48,402 bases of DNA from Streptomyces bobili (GCF_002154575.1 NZ_MUBA01000106.1:1-48402); one strand, 5' to 3'; counted from the first letter of the stretch, positions 1-8,858 are shown. Numbers and translations: made by a program. The notes: generated from the sequence alone by a model not told the origin.

Positions 1-2
1 GC

Positions 3-230
3 CGCCCGGGTGCCCCGAGCCACCCGGGCGGCTATCGCGAGCTGTCAGGCCGCGAGGTGGAGGTGTTGCGCCTCGTCGCCGAAGGCCAGTCCAACAAGGC
101 GATCGGCGTCTCGATGGGCCTGTCCGCGCTGACCGTCAAGAGCCACCTGGCCCGCATCGCCCGCAAGCTCGGCACGGGCGACCGCGCCGGGATGGTCGCG
201 GTGGCGCTGCGCACCGGCATCATCCACTGA
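3..230 (+). CDS. LuxR-family response regulator, C-terminal DNA-binding part (5' end outside window)
   Basis: Only the last 75 codons are present; the reading frame is open to the window edge, so the gene starts upstream. The visible part is a LuxR/NarL-type helix-turn-helix: it begins with the typical ELSGREVEVLRLVAEGQSNKAI stretch (split here as ELSGREVEVL then RLVAEGQSNK), followed by the recognition helix region LTVKSHLARIARKLG and the closing GDRAGMVAVALRTGII. Such domains bind promoter DNA, usually as dimers after phosphorylation of an N-terminal receiver domain. That domain is not visible, so response regulator is an inference from family habit. It ends with TGA at 228-230 and is followed by a 252-bp gap before the RNase D gene, so it is probably not in the same transcript. 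Confidence 0.85.
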   Translation, partial: RPGAPSHPGGYRELSGREVEVLRLVAEGQSNKAIGVSMGLSALTVKSHLARIARKLGTGDRAGMVAVALRTGIIH

Positions 231-419
231 GGACGCCGGGCCGACGGCCCGCCGTCCCCGTCCTCCTCGATCCACTCCCGCTCCACTCCCGATCCGCCCT
301 AGCCCCGCCCTCGCCCCACCCTCGATCCGACGCGATCACCTCCGACTCGCCTCCGTCTCCCCGACCCACCTCGTTCCCCCTTGCTTGATCCTTCAGCGAC
401 CTGACCGGTTTGCGACCCT

Positions 420-459
420 GCGGCGCCCGTCGACGGAACGTTCCGTCGACGGGCGCCGC
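420..459. repeat. 40-bp perfect palindrome upstream of the RNase D gene
   Basis: The two 20-nt halves (420-439 and 440-459) are exact reverse complements with no spacer; the centre reads GGAACGTTCC and the flanks are GC rich. In RNA it would fold as a very stable hairpin with a small central loop. It lies 23 bp before the GTG start of the downstream gene. It could be a terminator for the upstream regulator gene, a leader hairpin, or a protein-binding palindrome. The rest of 231-482 holds no gene that I can support. Confidence 0.8.
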
Positions 460-482
460 CCACACACGGATACCCTTGACAG

Positions 483-1856
483 GTGACCGACGCCCAAGAA
501 ACCGCAGCAGCCAGCTCACTGCGAACCACCGGAGGCGCCCCTCCGGAAGACGACGGACCGACTGCTGCCGGGGCGCCGACACCGTTGCTCGAACCTCGCG
601 AGGGCGTTCCCCCCGTGATCGCCGACGACGCCGCCCTCGCCGAGATGATCGCCGCCTTCGCCGCCGGCTCCGGCCCCGTCGCCGTGGACGCCGAACGGGC
701 CTCCGGCTACCGCTACGGCCAGCGCGCCTATCTGGTGCAGCTGCGCCGCGAGGGCGCCGGCACCGCACTGATCGACCCCGTCGCCTGCCCCGACCTCTCC
801 GCCCTCGGCGAAGCGCTCTCCAGCGTGGAGTGGGTCCTGCACGCGGCCACCCAGGACCTGCCCTGCCTGCGGGAAATAGGCATGGTGCCCACCAGACTCT
901 TCGACACCGAGCTGGCCGGGCGGCTCGCCGGGTTCCCGCGCGTCGGCCTCGGCGCCATGGTCGAGGGCGTCCTCGGATTCGTCCTGGAGAAGGGACACTC
1001 CGCCGTCGACTGGTCCACCCGCCCGCTCCCCGAGCCGTGGCTGCGCTACGCCGCCCTGGACGTCGAACTCCTCGTCGACCTGCGCGACGCCCTGGAGAAG
1101 GACCTGGACCGGCAGGGCAAGCTGGAGTGGGCCCGGCAGGAGTTCGACGCGATCGCATCGGCGCCGCCGCCCGAGCCCCGCAAGGACCCCTGGCGCCGTA
1201 CGTCCGGAATGCACAAGGTGCGGCGGCGCCGTCAGCTCGGCGTGGTGCGGGAGCTGTGGCAGACCCGGGACCGGATCGCCCAGCGGCGGGACGTGTCGCC
1301 CGGCAAGGTGCTGTCCGACGCGGCCATCGTGGAGGCCGCGCTCGCCCTCCCCGTCAACGCCCACGCGCTGGCCGCGCTGAACGGCTTCGGCAACAGGATG
1401 AGCCGGCGCCAGCTGGAGCAGTGGCAGGCGGCCGTCGACCGGGCCAGGGCGATGAGCGAGTCACAGCTGCCTCAGCCGGGGCAGTCGGTCGTGGGGCCTC
1501 CCCCGCCGCGCGCCTGGGCGGACAAGGACCCCGAGGCAGCGGCCCGTCTCTCGGCCGCGAGGGCGGCCGTCTCGGCGGTTGCCGAGGAAGTGAACATGCC
1601 GCAGGAGAACCTGATCGCCCCGGACACCGTCCGGCGGGTCTGCTGGGAGCCGCCCCAGCCGGTCGACACGCAGTCGATCACCTCGGCGCTCACGGCCCTG
1701 GGCGCACGCCCCTGGCAGGTGGAGCAGGTGACCCCCGTGCTGGTGGCGGCCCTGTCGGCGAAGGACACGGGCACGCCGCGGACGGCCGGTACGCCGGAAG
1801 CCGGTACGCCGGGACTCGGCGCGCAGGAAGCCGGAGTACGGCAGCCCGAGGCGTAA
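483..1856 (+). CDS. rnd: RNase D-like 3'-5' exoribonuclease (DEDD domain plus HRDC)
   Basis: 457 aa, GTG start. The N-terminal half is a DnaQ-like DEDD exonuclease: exo I motif VAVDAERASG (D69, E71), exo II region VLHAATQDLPCL (D125), exo III region LRYAALDVELL (Y189, D193), the DEDDy arrangement of RNase D. A HRDC nucleic-acid-binding domain follows around residues 235-315 (TSGMHKVRRRRQLGVVREL). The last 60 residues are low-complexity, with repeated GTP-rich TAGTPEAGTPG. RNase D trims 3' ends of tRNA precursors and other structured RNAs in the cytoplasm; that role is known for the family. The gene stands alone between the 40-bp palindrome and a strong convergent terminator. I recall the S. 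coelicolor counterpart as SCO6028, also annotated as a ribonuclease. Confidence 0.9.
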   Translation: MTDAQETAAASSLRTTGGAPPEDDGPTAAGAPTPLLEPREGVPPVIADDAALAEMIAAFAAGSGPVAVDAERASGYRYGQRAYLVQLRREGAGTALIDPVACPDLSALGEALSSVEWVLHAATQDLPCLREIGMVPTRLFDTELAGRLAGFPRVGLGAMVEGVLGFVLEKGHSAVDWSTRPLPEPWLRYAALDVELLVDLRDALEKDLDRQGKLEWARQEFDAIASAPPPEPRKDPWRRTSGMHKVRRRRQLGVVRELWQTRDRIAQRRDVSPGKVLSDAAIVEAALALPVNAHALAALNGFGNRMSRRQLEQWQAAVDRARAMSESQLPQPGQSVVGPPPPRAWADKDPEAAARLSAARAAVSAVAEEVNMPQENLIAPDTVRRVCWEPPQPVDTQSITSALTALGARPWQVEQVTPVLVAALSAKDTGTPRTAGTPEAGTPGLGAQEAGVRQPEA

Positions 1857-1873
1857 GGGACCGGACCGCCCGG

Positions 1874-1902
1874 CCGCCGTAGACATCGCTGTCGTACGGC
1901 GG
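1874..1902. terminator. Bidirectional hairpin terminator between convergent genes
   Basis: Arms CCGCCGTA (1874-1881) and TACGGCGG (1895-1902) pair perfectly, and an inner GACA/TGTC pair extends the stem around a TCGC loop with one bulged G. It sits 18 bp after the RNase D stop and 44 bp after the last permease gene, which converges from the right. Confidence 0.75.
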
Positions 1903-1945
1903 CTGGCGGTAAGCGGCTACGCGTGTCGTGTCCGTGCTCGGGGGC

Positions 1946-2776
1946 TCATCTGGTCGCCCCGCGCATGAAACCGTTGTAGATGTATTTCTGGAGGGCCAGG
2001 AAAACGATCAGTGTCGGCAGGATGACCAGGACCACTCCTGCCGAGATCGTCTCCCAATGGGCCGCGTAGGGGCCCTTGAAGCGGAACAGCGACGTCGAGA
2101 TCACGCCAAGATCTTGAGAGGGCATGTAGAGGAACGGGATGTAGAAGTCGTTGTAGACGGCGATCCCCTTCACGATCACGACCGTCGCGATCGCCGGCTT
2201 CAGCAGCGGGAAAATGATCTTGCGGTAGATGGTGAAGGCGTTGGCGCCGTCCAGGCGGGCCGCCTCGTCCAGCGAGATCGGGATCGAGCGGACGAACTGC
2301 AGAAAGACGTAGATCGACACGATGTCGGTGCCCATGTAGAGGGCGATCGGCGCCCAGCGGGTGTCGAAGAGGCCGAAGCTGTGGACGATCTGGAAGGTGG
2401 CCACCTGGGTGGTCACGCCGGGGACCAGTGCGGCGACCAGGAACAGGGCGACGACCAGTTTCCGGAACCGGAACGTGAACCGGTCGATGGCGTACGCCGT
2501 CATCGAGCCGATGAGGACCGTGCCGCCGACGGAGATCAGCAGGATGAAGGCGGTGTTGCCGAAAGCGGTGAGCATCCCGCCGTCCTGGAACGCCGTCACG
2601 TAGTTGTCGAAGTTGAGCGGATTGTTCGGCAGGGTGAGCGCCCCGCCGTCGTTCGCCGTCTCGTTCTCGGTCTTCAGGGACGTCAGCAGGACGACCCCGA
2701 GCGGGAGCAGGACGACCACCGTCGCGAGGATCAGCGACAGATGGACGAGGGTGCGGGCAACGGCTCGGCGCGTCAT
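1946..2776 (-). CDS. Carbohydrate ABC transporter permease, MalG family
   Basis: 276 aa with six predicted membrane segments and the MalG-type EAA loop (SLDEAARLDGANAFTIYRKI), which contacts the ATPase. It begins at the ATG (CAT at 2774-2776) that overlaps the stop of the preceding permease by 4 bp (ATGA), so translation is coupled. It is the last gene of an SBP-MalF-MalG operon read right to left. No ATP-binding gene is nearby; in Streptomyces such importers typically share the ATPase MsiK, so that is the expected partner. The substrate cannot be read from the permease. The gene ends just before a strong convergent terminator. Confidence 0.9.
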   Translation of the reverse strand: MTRRAVARTLVHLSLILATVVVLLPLGVVLLTSLKTENETANDGGALTLPNNPLNFDNYVTAFQDGGMLTAFGNTAFILLISVGGTVLIGSMTAYAIDRFTFRFRKLVVALFLVAALVPGVTTQVATFQIVHSFGLFDTRWAPIALYMGTDIVSIYVFLQFVRSIPISLDEAARLDGANAFTIYRKIIFPLLKPAIATVVIVKGIAVYNDFYIPFLYMPSQDLGVISTSLFRFKGPYAAHWETISAGVVLVILPTLIVFLALQKYIYNGFMRGATR

Positions 2777-3723
2777 ACGAGGTCCACCCTGTCGTCGGGG
2801 ACGAGGCGCCGCTGGACCCAGGTCACCAGCAGGATGATCAGCAGCAGCACGACGGCCGCCGCCGAGGCGAGCCCCGTCTTGTTGAACTGGAAGGCCAGCT
2901 TCACGGTCTGGATCACGAAGGTCTCGGTGCCGGTCGCCCCGCCCGTCATGATGTACGGGATCTCGAAGGCCGAGAGGGACCCCGAGACCGACAGGATCAC
3001 GGTGAGGGTCAGCACCGGTTTGATGCCGGGCAGGATGATGTACCGGAACTGGTGCCAGCGGGTCGCGCCGTCCAGCTCGGACGCCTCGTACAGCTCTCCC
3101 GGGATCGACTGGATCGCGCCGAGGAACAGGACGAAGTTCATGCCCAGGTAGCGCCAGACCGAGACCCCGGCGAGCGAGGTGTTCGCGGAGAAGGGCGTCC
3201 CCAGCCAGGCGTGATCGGTGTGGACCCCGAAGAGGCCGAGGACCGTGTCGAAGGTGCCGCCGTCCTGGAAGAAGTAGAGGAAGACGAAACCGATGGCGAC
3301 GCCGTTGACCAGGGACGGGAAGAACAGCACGCCTTTGTAGAAGTTGCGGAAACGGACCTGGAAACTCAGGATCGTCGCGAAGTACAGCGCGGCCACGATC
3401 TGGATCACCGAGGCGATCAGGTAGTAGCCACTCACGAAGAACACCTGGAAGAGGTCCTCCCTGGTGAAGATCTCCGTGTAGTTCTCGGCGCCCGTGTAGT
3501 GCAGCTCCGGGCTCACGCCGTCCCAGTCGGTGAAGCTGTACGCGACCATGTTGGCGATCGGCGCGTAGGTGAAGGTGATCAGCAGCGCGAGGGGCGCGAG
3601 CAGGAACAGCCACGGGGTGAGCACTCGCCAGGTCCGGGTGCGGCGCGGAGCGGGCAGGGGAGTGGTGCCCTCCGAGGCCGGCGCCGCGGCCTCGGAGGGC
3701 ACCTTCTCGGTGGTGTGCGTCAT
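2773..3723 (-). CDS. Carbohydrate ABC transporter permease, MalF family
   Basis: 316 aa. An Ala/Pro-rich cytoplasmic N-terminus of about 30 residues (MTHTTEKVPSEAAAPASEG) precedes the first membrane helix (PWLFLLAPLALLITFTYAP). The C-terminal half carries the EAA loop (ELYEASELDGATRWHQFRYI). Its ATG start overlaps the stop of the binding-protein gene by 4 bp and its own stop overlaps the start of the MalG gene, so the three genes form one tightly coupled operon. It should form the transmembrane channel with the MalG partner. The substrate is unknown, but the operon is preceded by a LacI-type operator. Confidence 0.9.
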   Translation of the reverse strand: MTHTTEKVPSEAAAPASEGTTPLPAPRRTRTWRVLTPWLFLLAPLALLITFTYAPIANMVAYSFTDWDGVSPELHYTGAENYTEIFTREDLFQVFFVSGYYLIASVIQIVAALYFATILSFQVRFRNFYKGVLFFPSLVNGVAIGFVFLYFFQDGGTFDTVLGLFGVHTDHAWLGTPFSANTSLAGVSVWRYLGMNFVLFLGAIQSIPGELYEASELDGATRWHQFRYIILPGIKPVLTLTVILSVSGSLSAFEIPYIMTGGATGTETFVIQTVKLAFQFNKTGLASAAAVVLLLIILLVTWVQRRLVPDDRVDLV

Positions 3724-5036
3724 CGGCCGGTCACGCTCTTCTGCGTCGCGGTCCACTTCTTGCCGAGGTCCGCGAGGAAGTCGTCCAGGCTGCCCTTCTT
3801 CGCGCCGCGCGCAAGGTCGACCAGGTCCTGGCGGTACTCGGGCTTGTAGATGCCGACCTCGGACTCGTCGTCGATCAGTTTGACCTCGGCGCCCGCCGAG
3901 TCGTCCAGCTCGATCAGCTTCACGCCGGCGTCGTCGTAGGGCTTGAGCACCTGGGGCATCGGGGCGTCCTTGAGCGGGGAGATGGCCAGGTTGTCCCGGT
4001 CGTAGCCCGACTTGTCGGTGAACCAGTCGATCCAGGCGCGGGCCGCCTCCTTGTGCGGGGAGTGGACGTTGACGGCCTGGTTGTAGTCCGGGCCGACGGT
4101 GGCGCAGAAGGCTCCGTCGGACTGGGCCGGGAACGGCATGAAACCGATGTCCTCGGGGTTCACGCCGGCCTTCTTCGCGGCATCCTGGAACTGGATGATC
4201 GCCCAGGTGCCGAGCCACTGGGTGGCGATCTCGCCCTTCGCCAACTGCGGCTTGGAAAGCTCCCAGTTGGTGGTGGTCGGATCCTTCTCGGCCAGTCCCT
4301 GGCGCACGATGTCGTAAAGCAGTCCGTCGCCGACGCGCAGGTCGGAGCCCCGCGCCCACGGATCGCCCTGGGCGAGTTTCGTGGTGGCCCGCGGGTCGCA
4401 GCCGACCGAGCCGTTGACGTACGTCCACGAGGTCAGGGGCCACTGGGCGGCGAAGTTGGTGTAGTAGGGGACCGCGTCCGTCTTCTGCTTGATGGCCTTC
4501 AGGCCGGCGAGGAACCCGGCCGTGGTGGTGGGCCATTCGGTGATGCCCGCCTCCCGCCACACCCGCTTGTTGTAGACGAAGCCGGGCATCACGCCGACCG
4601 GGCTCTGGCCGTAGACCTTGCCGTCGACGGTGGTGAAATCGGTGAAGCGGTACTTGGCGGCGCGCTCGGCCTCGGTGCCCAGGGAGGCGAAGAACTTCGG
4701 GTAGTCGTTCTTCTTGATCACGGCCGGGATCAGGAGGACGTCGCCGTAGTCCTCGGTGTTCATCCGGATCTTGATCTCTGCCTCGTAGTTGGTGAGCGCC
4801 TGGAACTCGACCTTCACCTTCGGGTAGATCTTGTTGAACTCGGCGGCGTACTTTTTCATCGTGCCGTCCTGCACGAGATCGGTGCGGACGGTGAGAACGG
4901 TGATGTCTCCGCTCACCTTCGAGGGGTCGTCGGGCGCCTTGGCGTCGGCACCCTTCGAGGTTCCTCCGGTACCGGTGCAGCCGGGGAGCAGCAGGGCGGC
5001 TCCGGCGACCAGGGCGAGGACTGTACGGCGGTTCAT
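3720..5036 (-). CDS. Sugar-binding lipoprotein of ABC transporter (SBP family 1)
   Basis: 438 aa. The start is the ATG at 5034-5036, which has GGAG nine bases upstream; an in-frame TTG at 5045 lies directly on that Shine-Dalgarno and is unlikely. The signal sequence MNRRTVLALVAGAALLLPGC has a lipobox LPGC, so the mature protein is a membrane-anchored extracellular lipoprotein. The body resembles MalE/UgpB-type oligosaccharide binders (GDITVLTVRTD, YPKVKVEFQALTNYEAEIKI, VYNKRVWREAGITEWPTTTAGF). First gene of the SBP-MalF-MalG operon. Regulation is probably by a LacI-family repressor acting at 5153-5168. I cannot assign the sugar; a plant or microbial oligosaccharide is likely. Confidence 0.9.
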   Translation of the reverse strand: MNRRTVLALVAGAALLLPGCTGTGGTSKGADAKAPDDPSKVSGDITVLTVRTDLVQDGTMKKYAAEFNKIYPKVKVEFQALTNYEAEIKIRMNTEDYGDVLLIPAVIKKNDYPKFFASLGTEAERAAKYRFTDFTTVDGKVYGQSPVGVMPGFVYNKRVWREAGITEWPTTTAGFLAGLKAIKQKTDAVPYYTNFAAQWPLTSWTYVNGSVGCDPRATTKLAQGDPWARGSDLRVGDGLLYDIVRQGLAEKDPTTTNWELSKPQLAKGEIATQWLGTWAIIQFQDAAKKAGVNPEDIGFMPFPAQSDGAFCATVGPDYNQAVNVHSPHKEAARAWIDWFTDKSGYDRDNLAISPLKDAPMPQVLKPYDDAGVKLIELDDSAGAEVKLIDDESEVGIYKPEYRQDLVDLARGAKKGSLDDFLADLGKKWTATQKSVTGR

Positions 5037-5152
5037 GTGCGTCAACTCCGTTCACGGGACGGACGAGCACGTGCGGGGTGAGGGAACGCGTACGGGCCGG
5101 TCGGGGACGTACGGGTCGGTGGAGTCCGTACGAGTTGGCTGATTCGGCACTC

Positions 5153-5168
5153 TGACAGCGCTTTCTCA
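5153..5168. promoter_or_regulatory. LacI-type operator before the SBP-MalF-MalG operon
   Basis: TGACAGCGCTTTCTCA centres on AGCGCT, the typical core of actinobacterial LacI-family operators. It lies 117 bp upstream of the lipoprotein start. Read on the minus strand, TTGAGA at its edge could serve as a -35 box. The same TGACAGCGCTT block recurs at 23227 and 32136-32146 (minus strand). Confidence 0.6.
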
Positions 5169-5358
5169 ACCGGTAAAGTCCGCATCCGGCCAAGGATGCT
5201 GAAATGTCTCCCCACCCACCGATCGACCGGTTTAGGGAGTGCGCATACCGGGAGCGCGGAGCGCGTACTCCGGGCGCTCACGCCGGCAGCGACGCCGCGG
5301 GCCGTGACGGCTCCGCCGGGCGTGTGACATTCGCCGCTCCACCGGGTAGGACTGTGCA

Positions 5359-5415
5359 GCTACATTACCCACAAGTAGCATGGTTTCTGAGCGCGCGCTC
5401 AGCGCTTGCGCAAGC
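5359..5415. promoter_or_regulatory. Cluster of inverted repeats in the fadA leader
   Basis: Three symmetrical elements lie in a row before the thiolase gene: GCTAC-N11-GTAGC (5359-5379), the perfect palindrome CTGAGCGCGCGCTCAG (5387-5402), and the perfect palindrome GCTTGCGCAAGC (5404-5415). They lie 35-91 bp upstream of the GTG start. They look like operators of a dimeric regulator (TetR-type regulators often control beta-oxidation genes) or leader hairpins. Which regulator acts is unknown. The remainder of 5037-5449 holds no gene that I can support. Confidence 0.5.
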
Positions 5416-5449
5416 AGCAGTGCCATCCCGCACCTGGAGGAGAGCCATC

Positions 5450-6667
5450 GTGCCTCGTACCGTCAGGGACGTCGTCTTCGTAGACGGCGTCCGTACCCCG
5501 TTCGGCAAGGCGGGCCCGAAGGGCATCTACCACGAGACCCGTGCCGACGACCTCGTCGTGAAGGCGATCCGGGAGCTGCTGCGCCGCAACCCCGGCCTCG
5601 ACCCGAAGAAGATCGACGAGGTCGCCATCGCCGCGACCACGCAGATCGGCGACCAGGGCCTCACGCTCGGCCGCACCGCCGGCATCCTGGCCGGCCTGCC
5701 GACCTCGGTGCCCGGTTACTCCATCGACCGCATGTGCGCGGGTGCCCTGACCGCCGTCACCGCGGTCGCCGGCTCCGTCGCCTTCGGCGCGTACGACATC
5801 GCCATCGCCGGCGGCGTCGAGCACATGGGCCGCCACCCGATGGGCGAGGGCGTCGACCCGAACCCGCGGTTCGTCAGCGAGAAGCTGGTCGACGAGTCCG
5901 CCCTCTTCATGGGCATGACCGCGGAGAACCTGCACGACCGTTACCCGCAGATCACCAAGCTGCGCGCCGACGAGTACGCGGTCCGCTCGCAGGAGAAGGC
6001 CGCCAAGGCCTACGCCGACGGCAAGATCCAGGCCGACCTGGTGCCGGTCTCCGTGCGGCGTACGAACCCCGAGGCCGGTGAGACGGGCTGGGGCCTGGTC
6101 ACCGCCGACGAGCCGATGCGTCCGGGCACGACCCTGGAGAACCTTTCCGGGCTGAAGACCCCGTTCCGCGTGCACGGCCGGGTCACCGCCGGCAACGCGG
6201 CCGGTCTGAACGACGGCGCGACCGCTTCCCTCATCGCTTCCGAGGACTTCGCGCGCGAGAACGGCCTGCCGGTCAAGATGCGCCTGGTCGCCTACTCCTT
6301 CGCGGGCGTCGAGCCGGAGGTCATGGGCTACGGCCCGATCCCGGCCACGGAGAAGGCCCTCGCCCAGGCGGGTCTGTCCATCTCGGACATCGGTCTCTTC
6401 GAGATCAACGAGGCCTTCGCCGTCCAGGTCCTGGCCTTCCTGGACCACTACGGCATCGCCGACGACGACGAGCGCGTCAACCAGTACGGCGGCGCCATCG
6501 CCTTCGGCCACCCGCTGGCCTCCTCCGGCGTCCGTCTGATGACGCAGCTGGCCCGCCAGTTCGAGGAGCAGCCGCACGTCCGCTACGGCCTGACCACCAT
6601 GTGCGTCGGCTTCGGCATGGGCGCGACGGTCATCTGGGAGAACCCGCACTTCGAGGGGGACAAGTGA
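5450..6667 (+). CDS. fadA: Acetyl-CoA C-acyltransferase (thiolase), beta-oxidation
   Basis: 405 aa. The GTG start at 5450 has GGAGGAGA eight bases upstream; the frame is open further left but lacks thiolase sequence there. All thiolase hallmarks are present: the acylated nucleophile C96 in DRMCAGAL, NEAFAVQ, the GHPLASSG block with H354, and the second catalytic cysteine C385 in CVGFGMG. The enzyme splits 3-ketoacyl-CoA into acetyl-CoA and a shortened acyl-CoA in the cytoplasm. The next gene, fadB, overlaps by 4 bp (GTGA), so the pair is translationally coupled and likely forms the trifunctional beta-oxidation complex. I recall the S. coelicolor counterpart as SCO6027. Confidence 0.95.
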   Translation: MPRTVRDVVFVDGVRTPFGKAGPKGIYHETRADDLVVKAIRELLRRNPGLDPKKIDEVAIAATTQIGDQGLTLGRTAGILAGLPTSVPGYSIDRMCAGALTAVTAVAGSVAFGAYDIAIAGGVEHMGRHPMGEGVDPNPRFVSEKLVDESALFMGMTAENLHDRYPQITKLRADEYAVRSQEKAAKAYADGKIQADLVPVSVRRTNPEAGETGWGLVTADEPMRPGTTLENLSGLKTPFRVHGRVTAGNAAGLNDGATASLIASEDFARENGLPVKMRLVAYSFAGVEPEVMGYGPIPATEKALAQAGLSISDIGLFEINEAFAVQVLAFLDHYGIADDDERVNQYGGAIAFGHPLASSGVRLMTQLARQFEEQPHVRYGLTTMCVGFGMGATVIWENPHFEGDK

Positions 6668-8793
6668 GCACCACCGCTGAGCTGTTGAAGGGTGCGGCCG
6701 AGCTGTTCCCGGACGAGGTCGTCACGTCGGCGCACGTACGCCATCTCGACCTGCCGCAGGGTGCCGGGCGCTTCGCCCTGATCACTCTCGACAACGGCCT
6801 GGACCACACCAAGCCGACCACCTTCGGCCCGCAGTCGCTGGCGAACCTGAACACCGCCGTCGACCAGGTCGAGAAGGAGGCCGCGGCCGGCGAGATCGTC
6901 GGTGCCGGCGTCACCGGCAAGCCGTTCATCTTCGCGGTCGGCGCCGACCTCAAGGGCGTCGAGCTGCTGAAGGAGCACGAGCACGCGCTCGCCATCGGCA
7001 AGGGCGGCCACGAGGTCTTCAAGCGCCTTTCGGGCCTGGCCGTGCCGACCTTCGCGTACTACAACGGCGCGGCCATGGGCGGCGGCGTCGAGGTCGGTCT
7101 GCACTGCACCTACCGCACGGTGTCCGCGGCCCTGCCCGCCTTCTCGCTCCCCGAGGTCTTCCTCGGGCTGGTCCCCGGCTGGGGCGGCTGCACCCTGCTG
7201 CCGAACCTGATCGGCGCCGAGCGTGCCGTCCAGGTGATCATCGAGAACTCGCTCAACCAGAACAAGCAGCTCAAGGGCGCGCAGGTACACGAACTGGGCA
7301 TCGCCGACGCCCTGTTCGAGGGTGCGGACTTCCTGGAGCAGTCGCTGATCTGGACGGCGTCCGTCCTCAGGGGCGAGATCGTCGTCGACCGTCCGGTGAT
7401 CGACCGCGGCGAGGCCTGGGACCAGGCCGTCGCCAAGGGCCGCTTCATCGCGGACAGCAAGGTGCACGGCGCGGCCCCGGCCGCCTACCGCGCCCTCGAC
7501 ATCATCGCCGCCGCCAAGAACGGCGACCTCCAGCAGGGCTACGACGCCGAGGACAAGGCTCTCGCCGACCTGATCATGGGTGGCGAACTGCGCGCCGGCA
7601 TCTACGCGTTCAACCTGGTGCAGAAGCGCGGCAAGCGTCCCGCCGGTGCCCCGGACAAGAACCTGGCCCGCCCGGTCACCAAGGTCGGCGTCGTGGGCGC
7701 GGGCCTGATGGCCTCGCAGCTCGCCCTGCTGTTCCTGCGCCGCCTGGAGGTGCCGGTCGTGCTGACCGACATCGACCAGGAGCGCGTCGACAAGGGCGTG
7801 GGCTACGTCCAGGCCGAGATCGACAAGCTGCTCGGCAAGGGCCGTATCAACCAGGACAAGGCCAACCGCCTCAAGGCTCTGGTGAGCGGTGTGCTGGACA
7901 AGGCCGAGGGCTTCTCCGACGCGGACTTCATCATCGAAGCCGTCTTCGAGGAGATCGGCGTCAAGCAGCAGGTGTTCGCGGAGGTCGAGGCGGTCGCCCC
8001 GGCGCACGCCATCCTCGCCACCAACACCTCGTCCCTCTCGGTCACCGAGATGGCGTCGAAGCTGAAGAACCCCGAGCGGGTCGTGGGCTTCCACTTCTTC
8101 AACCCGGTCGCGATCCTGCCGCTGCTGGAGATCGTGCGGGGCGAGGCGACCGACGACGCGTCGCTGGCCACCGCCTTCGCCGTCGCCCGGAAGCTGAAGA
8201 AGACCGCGGTCCTGGTGAAGGACGCCCCGGCGTTCGTCGTGAACCGCATCCTGACCCGTTTCATGGGCGAGGTGCAGAACGTCATCGACGAGGGCACCCC
8301 GGTCGAGGTCGCGGAGAAGGCGGTGGAACCGCTCGGCCTGCCGATGTCCCCGCTGGTCCTCCTGGAGCTGGTCGGCCCGGCCATCGGTCTGCACGTCTCG
8401 GAGACGCTCAACCGGGCGTTCCCGGACCGTTTCACGGTCTCGCCGAACCTCAAGGCGGTCGTGGAAGCCGGCAAGCGCGGCTTCTACGTCTACGACAGCG
8501 GCAAGCCCGAGCTGGACCCGGAGGTCGCCGCGCTGCTGAAGCAGGGCGACACCGTCCTCACCGAGGAGCAGGTGCGCGCGCGTGTCCTGGACGCGGTGGC
8601 GCAGGAGATCGGGCTCATGCTCGACGAGGGCGTCGTAGCCGAGGCGCAGGACATCGACCTGTGCCTGATCACCGGTGCCGGCTGGCCCTTCCACCTGGGC
8701 GGCATCACGCCGTACCTGGACCGTGAGGGTGTGTCGGAGCGGGTGAACGGCAAGAAGTTCCTGGCTCCGGGCGTGGCGTCGATCCCGGCGTAG
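6664..8793 (+). CDS. fadB: Fatty-acid oxidation multifunctional enzyme: enoyl-CoA hydratase / 3-hydroxyacyl-CoA dehydrogenase
   Basis: 709 aa, GTG start overlapping the thiolase stop. Residues 1-300 form a crotonase (enoyl-CoA hydratase) domain with the two catalytic glutamates at E143 (GGGVEVGL) and E164 (LPEVFLG), 21 residues apart, against 20 in E. coli FadB (E119 and E139). Residues about 338-520 form the NAD-binding dehydrogenase domain (VGVVGAGLMASQ near 341-352; catalytic H477 in FHFFNPV; NTSSLSV). The C-terminal 3HCDH domains follow. It hydrates 2-enoyl-CoA and oxidises the resulting 3-hydroxyacyl-CoA. It ends just before a terminator. Confidence 0.95.
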   Translation: MSTTAELLKGAAELFPDEVVTSAHVRHLDLPQGAGRFALITLDNGLDHTKPTTFGPQSLANLNTAVDQVEKEAAAGEIVGAGVTGKPFIFAVGADLKGVELLKEHEHALAIGKGGHEVFKRLSGLAVPTFAYYNGAAMGGGVEVGLHCTYRTVSAALPAFSLPEVFLGLVPGWGGCTLLPNLIGAERAVQVIIENSLNQNKQLKGAQVHELGIADALFEGADFLEQSLIWTASVLRGEIVVDRPVIDRGEAWDQAVAKGRFIADSKVHGAAPAAYRALDIIAAAKNGDLQQGYDAEDKALADLIMGGELRAGIYAFNLVQKRGKRPAGAPDKNLARPVTKVGVVGAGLMASQLALLFLRRLEVPVVLTDIDQERVDKGVGYVQAEIDKLLGKGRINQDKANRLKALVSGVLDKAEGFSDADFIIEAVFEEIGVKQQVFAEVEAVAPAHAILATNTSSLSVTEMASKLKNPERVVGFHFFNPVAILPLLEIVRGEATDDASLATAFAVARKLKKTAVLVKDAPAFVVNRILTRFMGEVQNVIDEGTPVEVAEKAVEPLGLPMSPLVLLELVGPAIGLHVSETLNRAFPDRFTVSPNLKAVVEAGKRGFYVYDSGKPELDPEVAALLKQGDTVLTEEQVRARVLDAVAQEIGLMLDEGVVAEAQDIDLCLITGAGWPFHLGGITPYLDREGVSERVNGKKFLAPGVASIPA

Positions 8794-8826
8794 CACGGAC
8801 ACGTACGCGCACACGCGCGCGTGGGG

Positions 8827-8858
8827 AGAGGGCCTCCGCCGGTCGGCGCGGGCCCTCT
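8827..8858. terminator. Hairpin terminator after fadB
   Basis: AGAGGGCC (8827-8834) pairs with GGCCCTCT (8851-8858) around a 16-nt GC-rich loop; the downstream sequence is TCTTCTCG. It lies between fadB and a convergent gene and could serve both. Confidence 0.6.
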
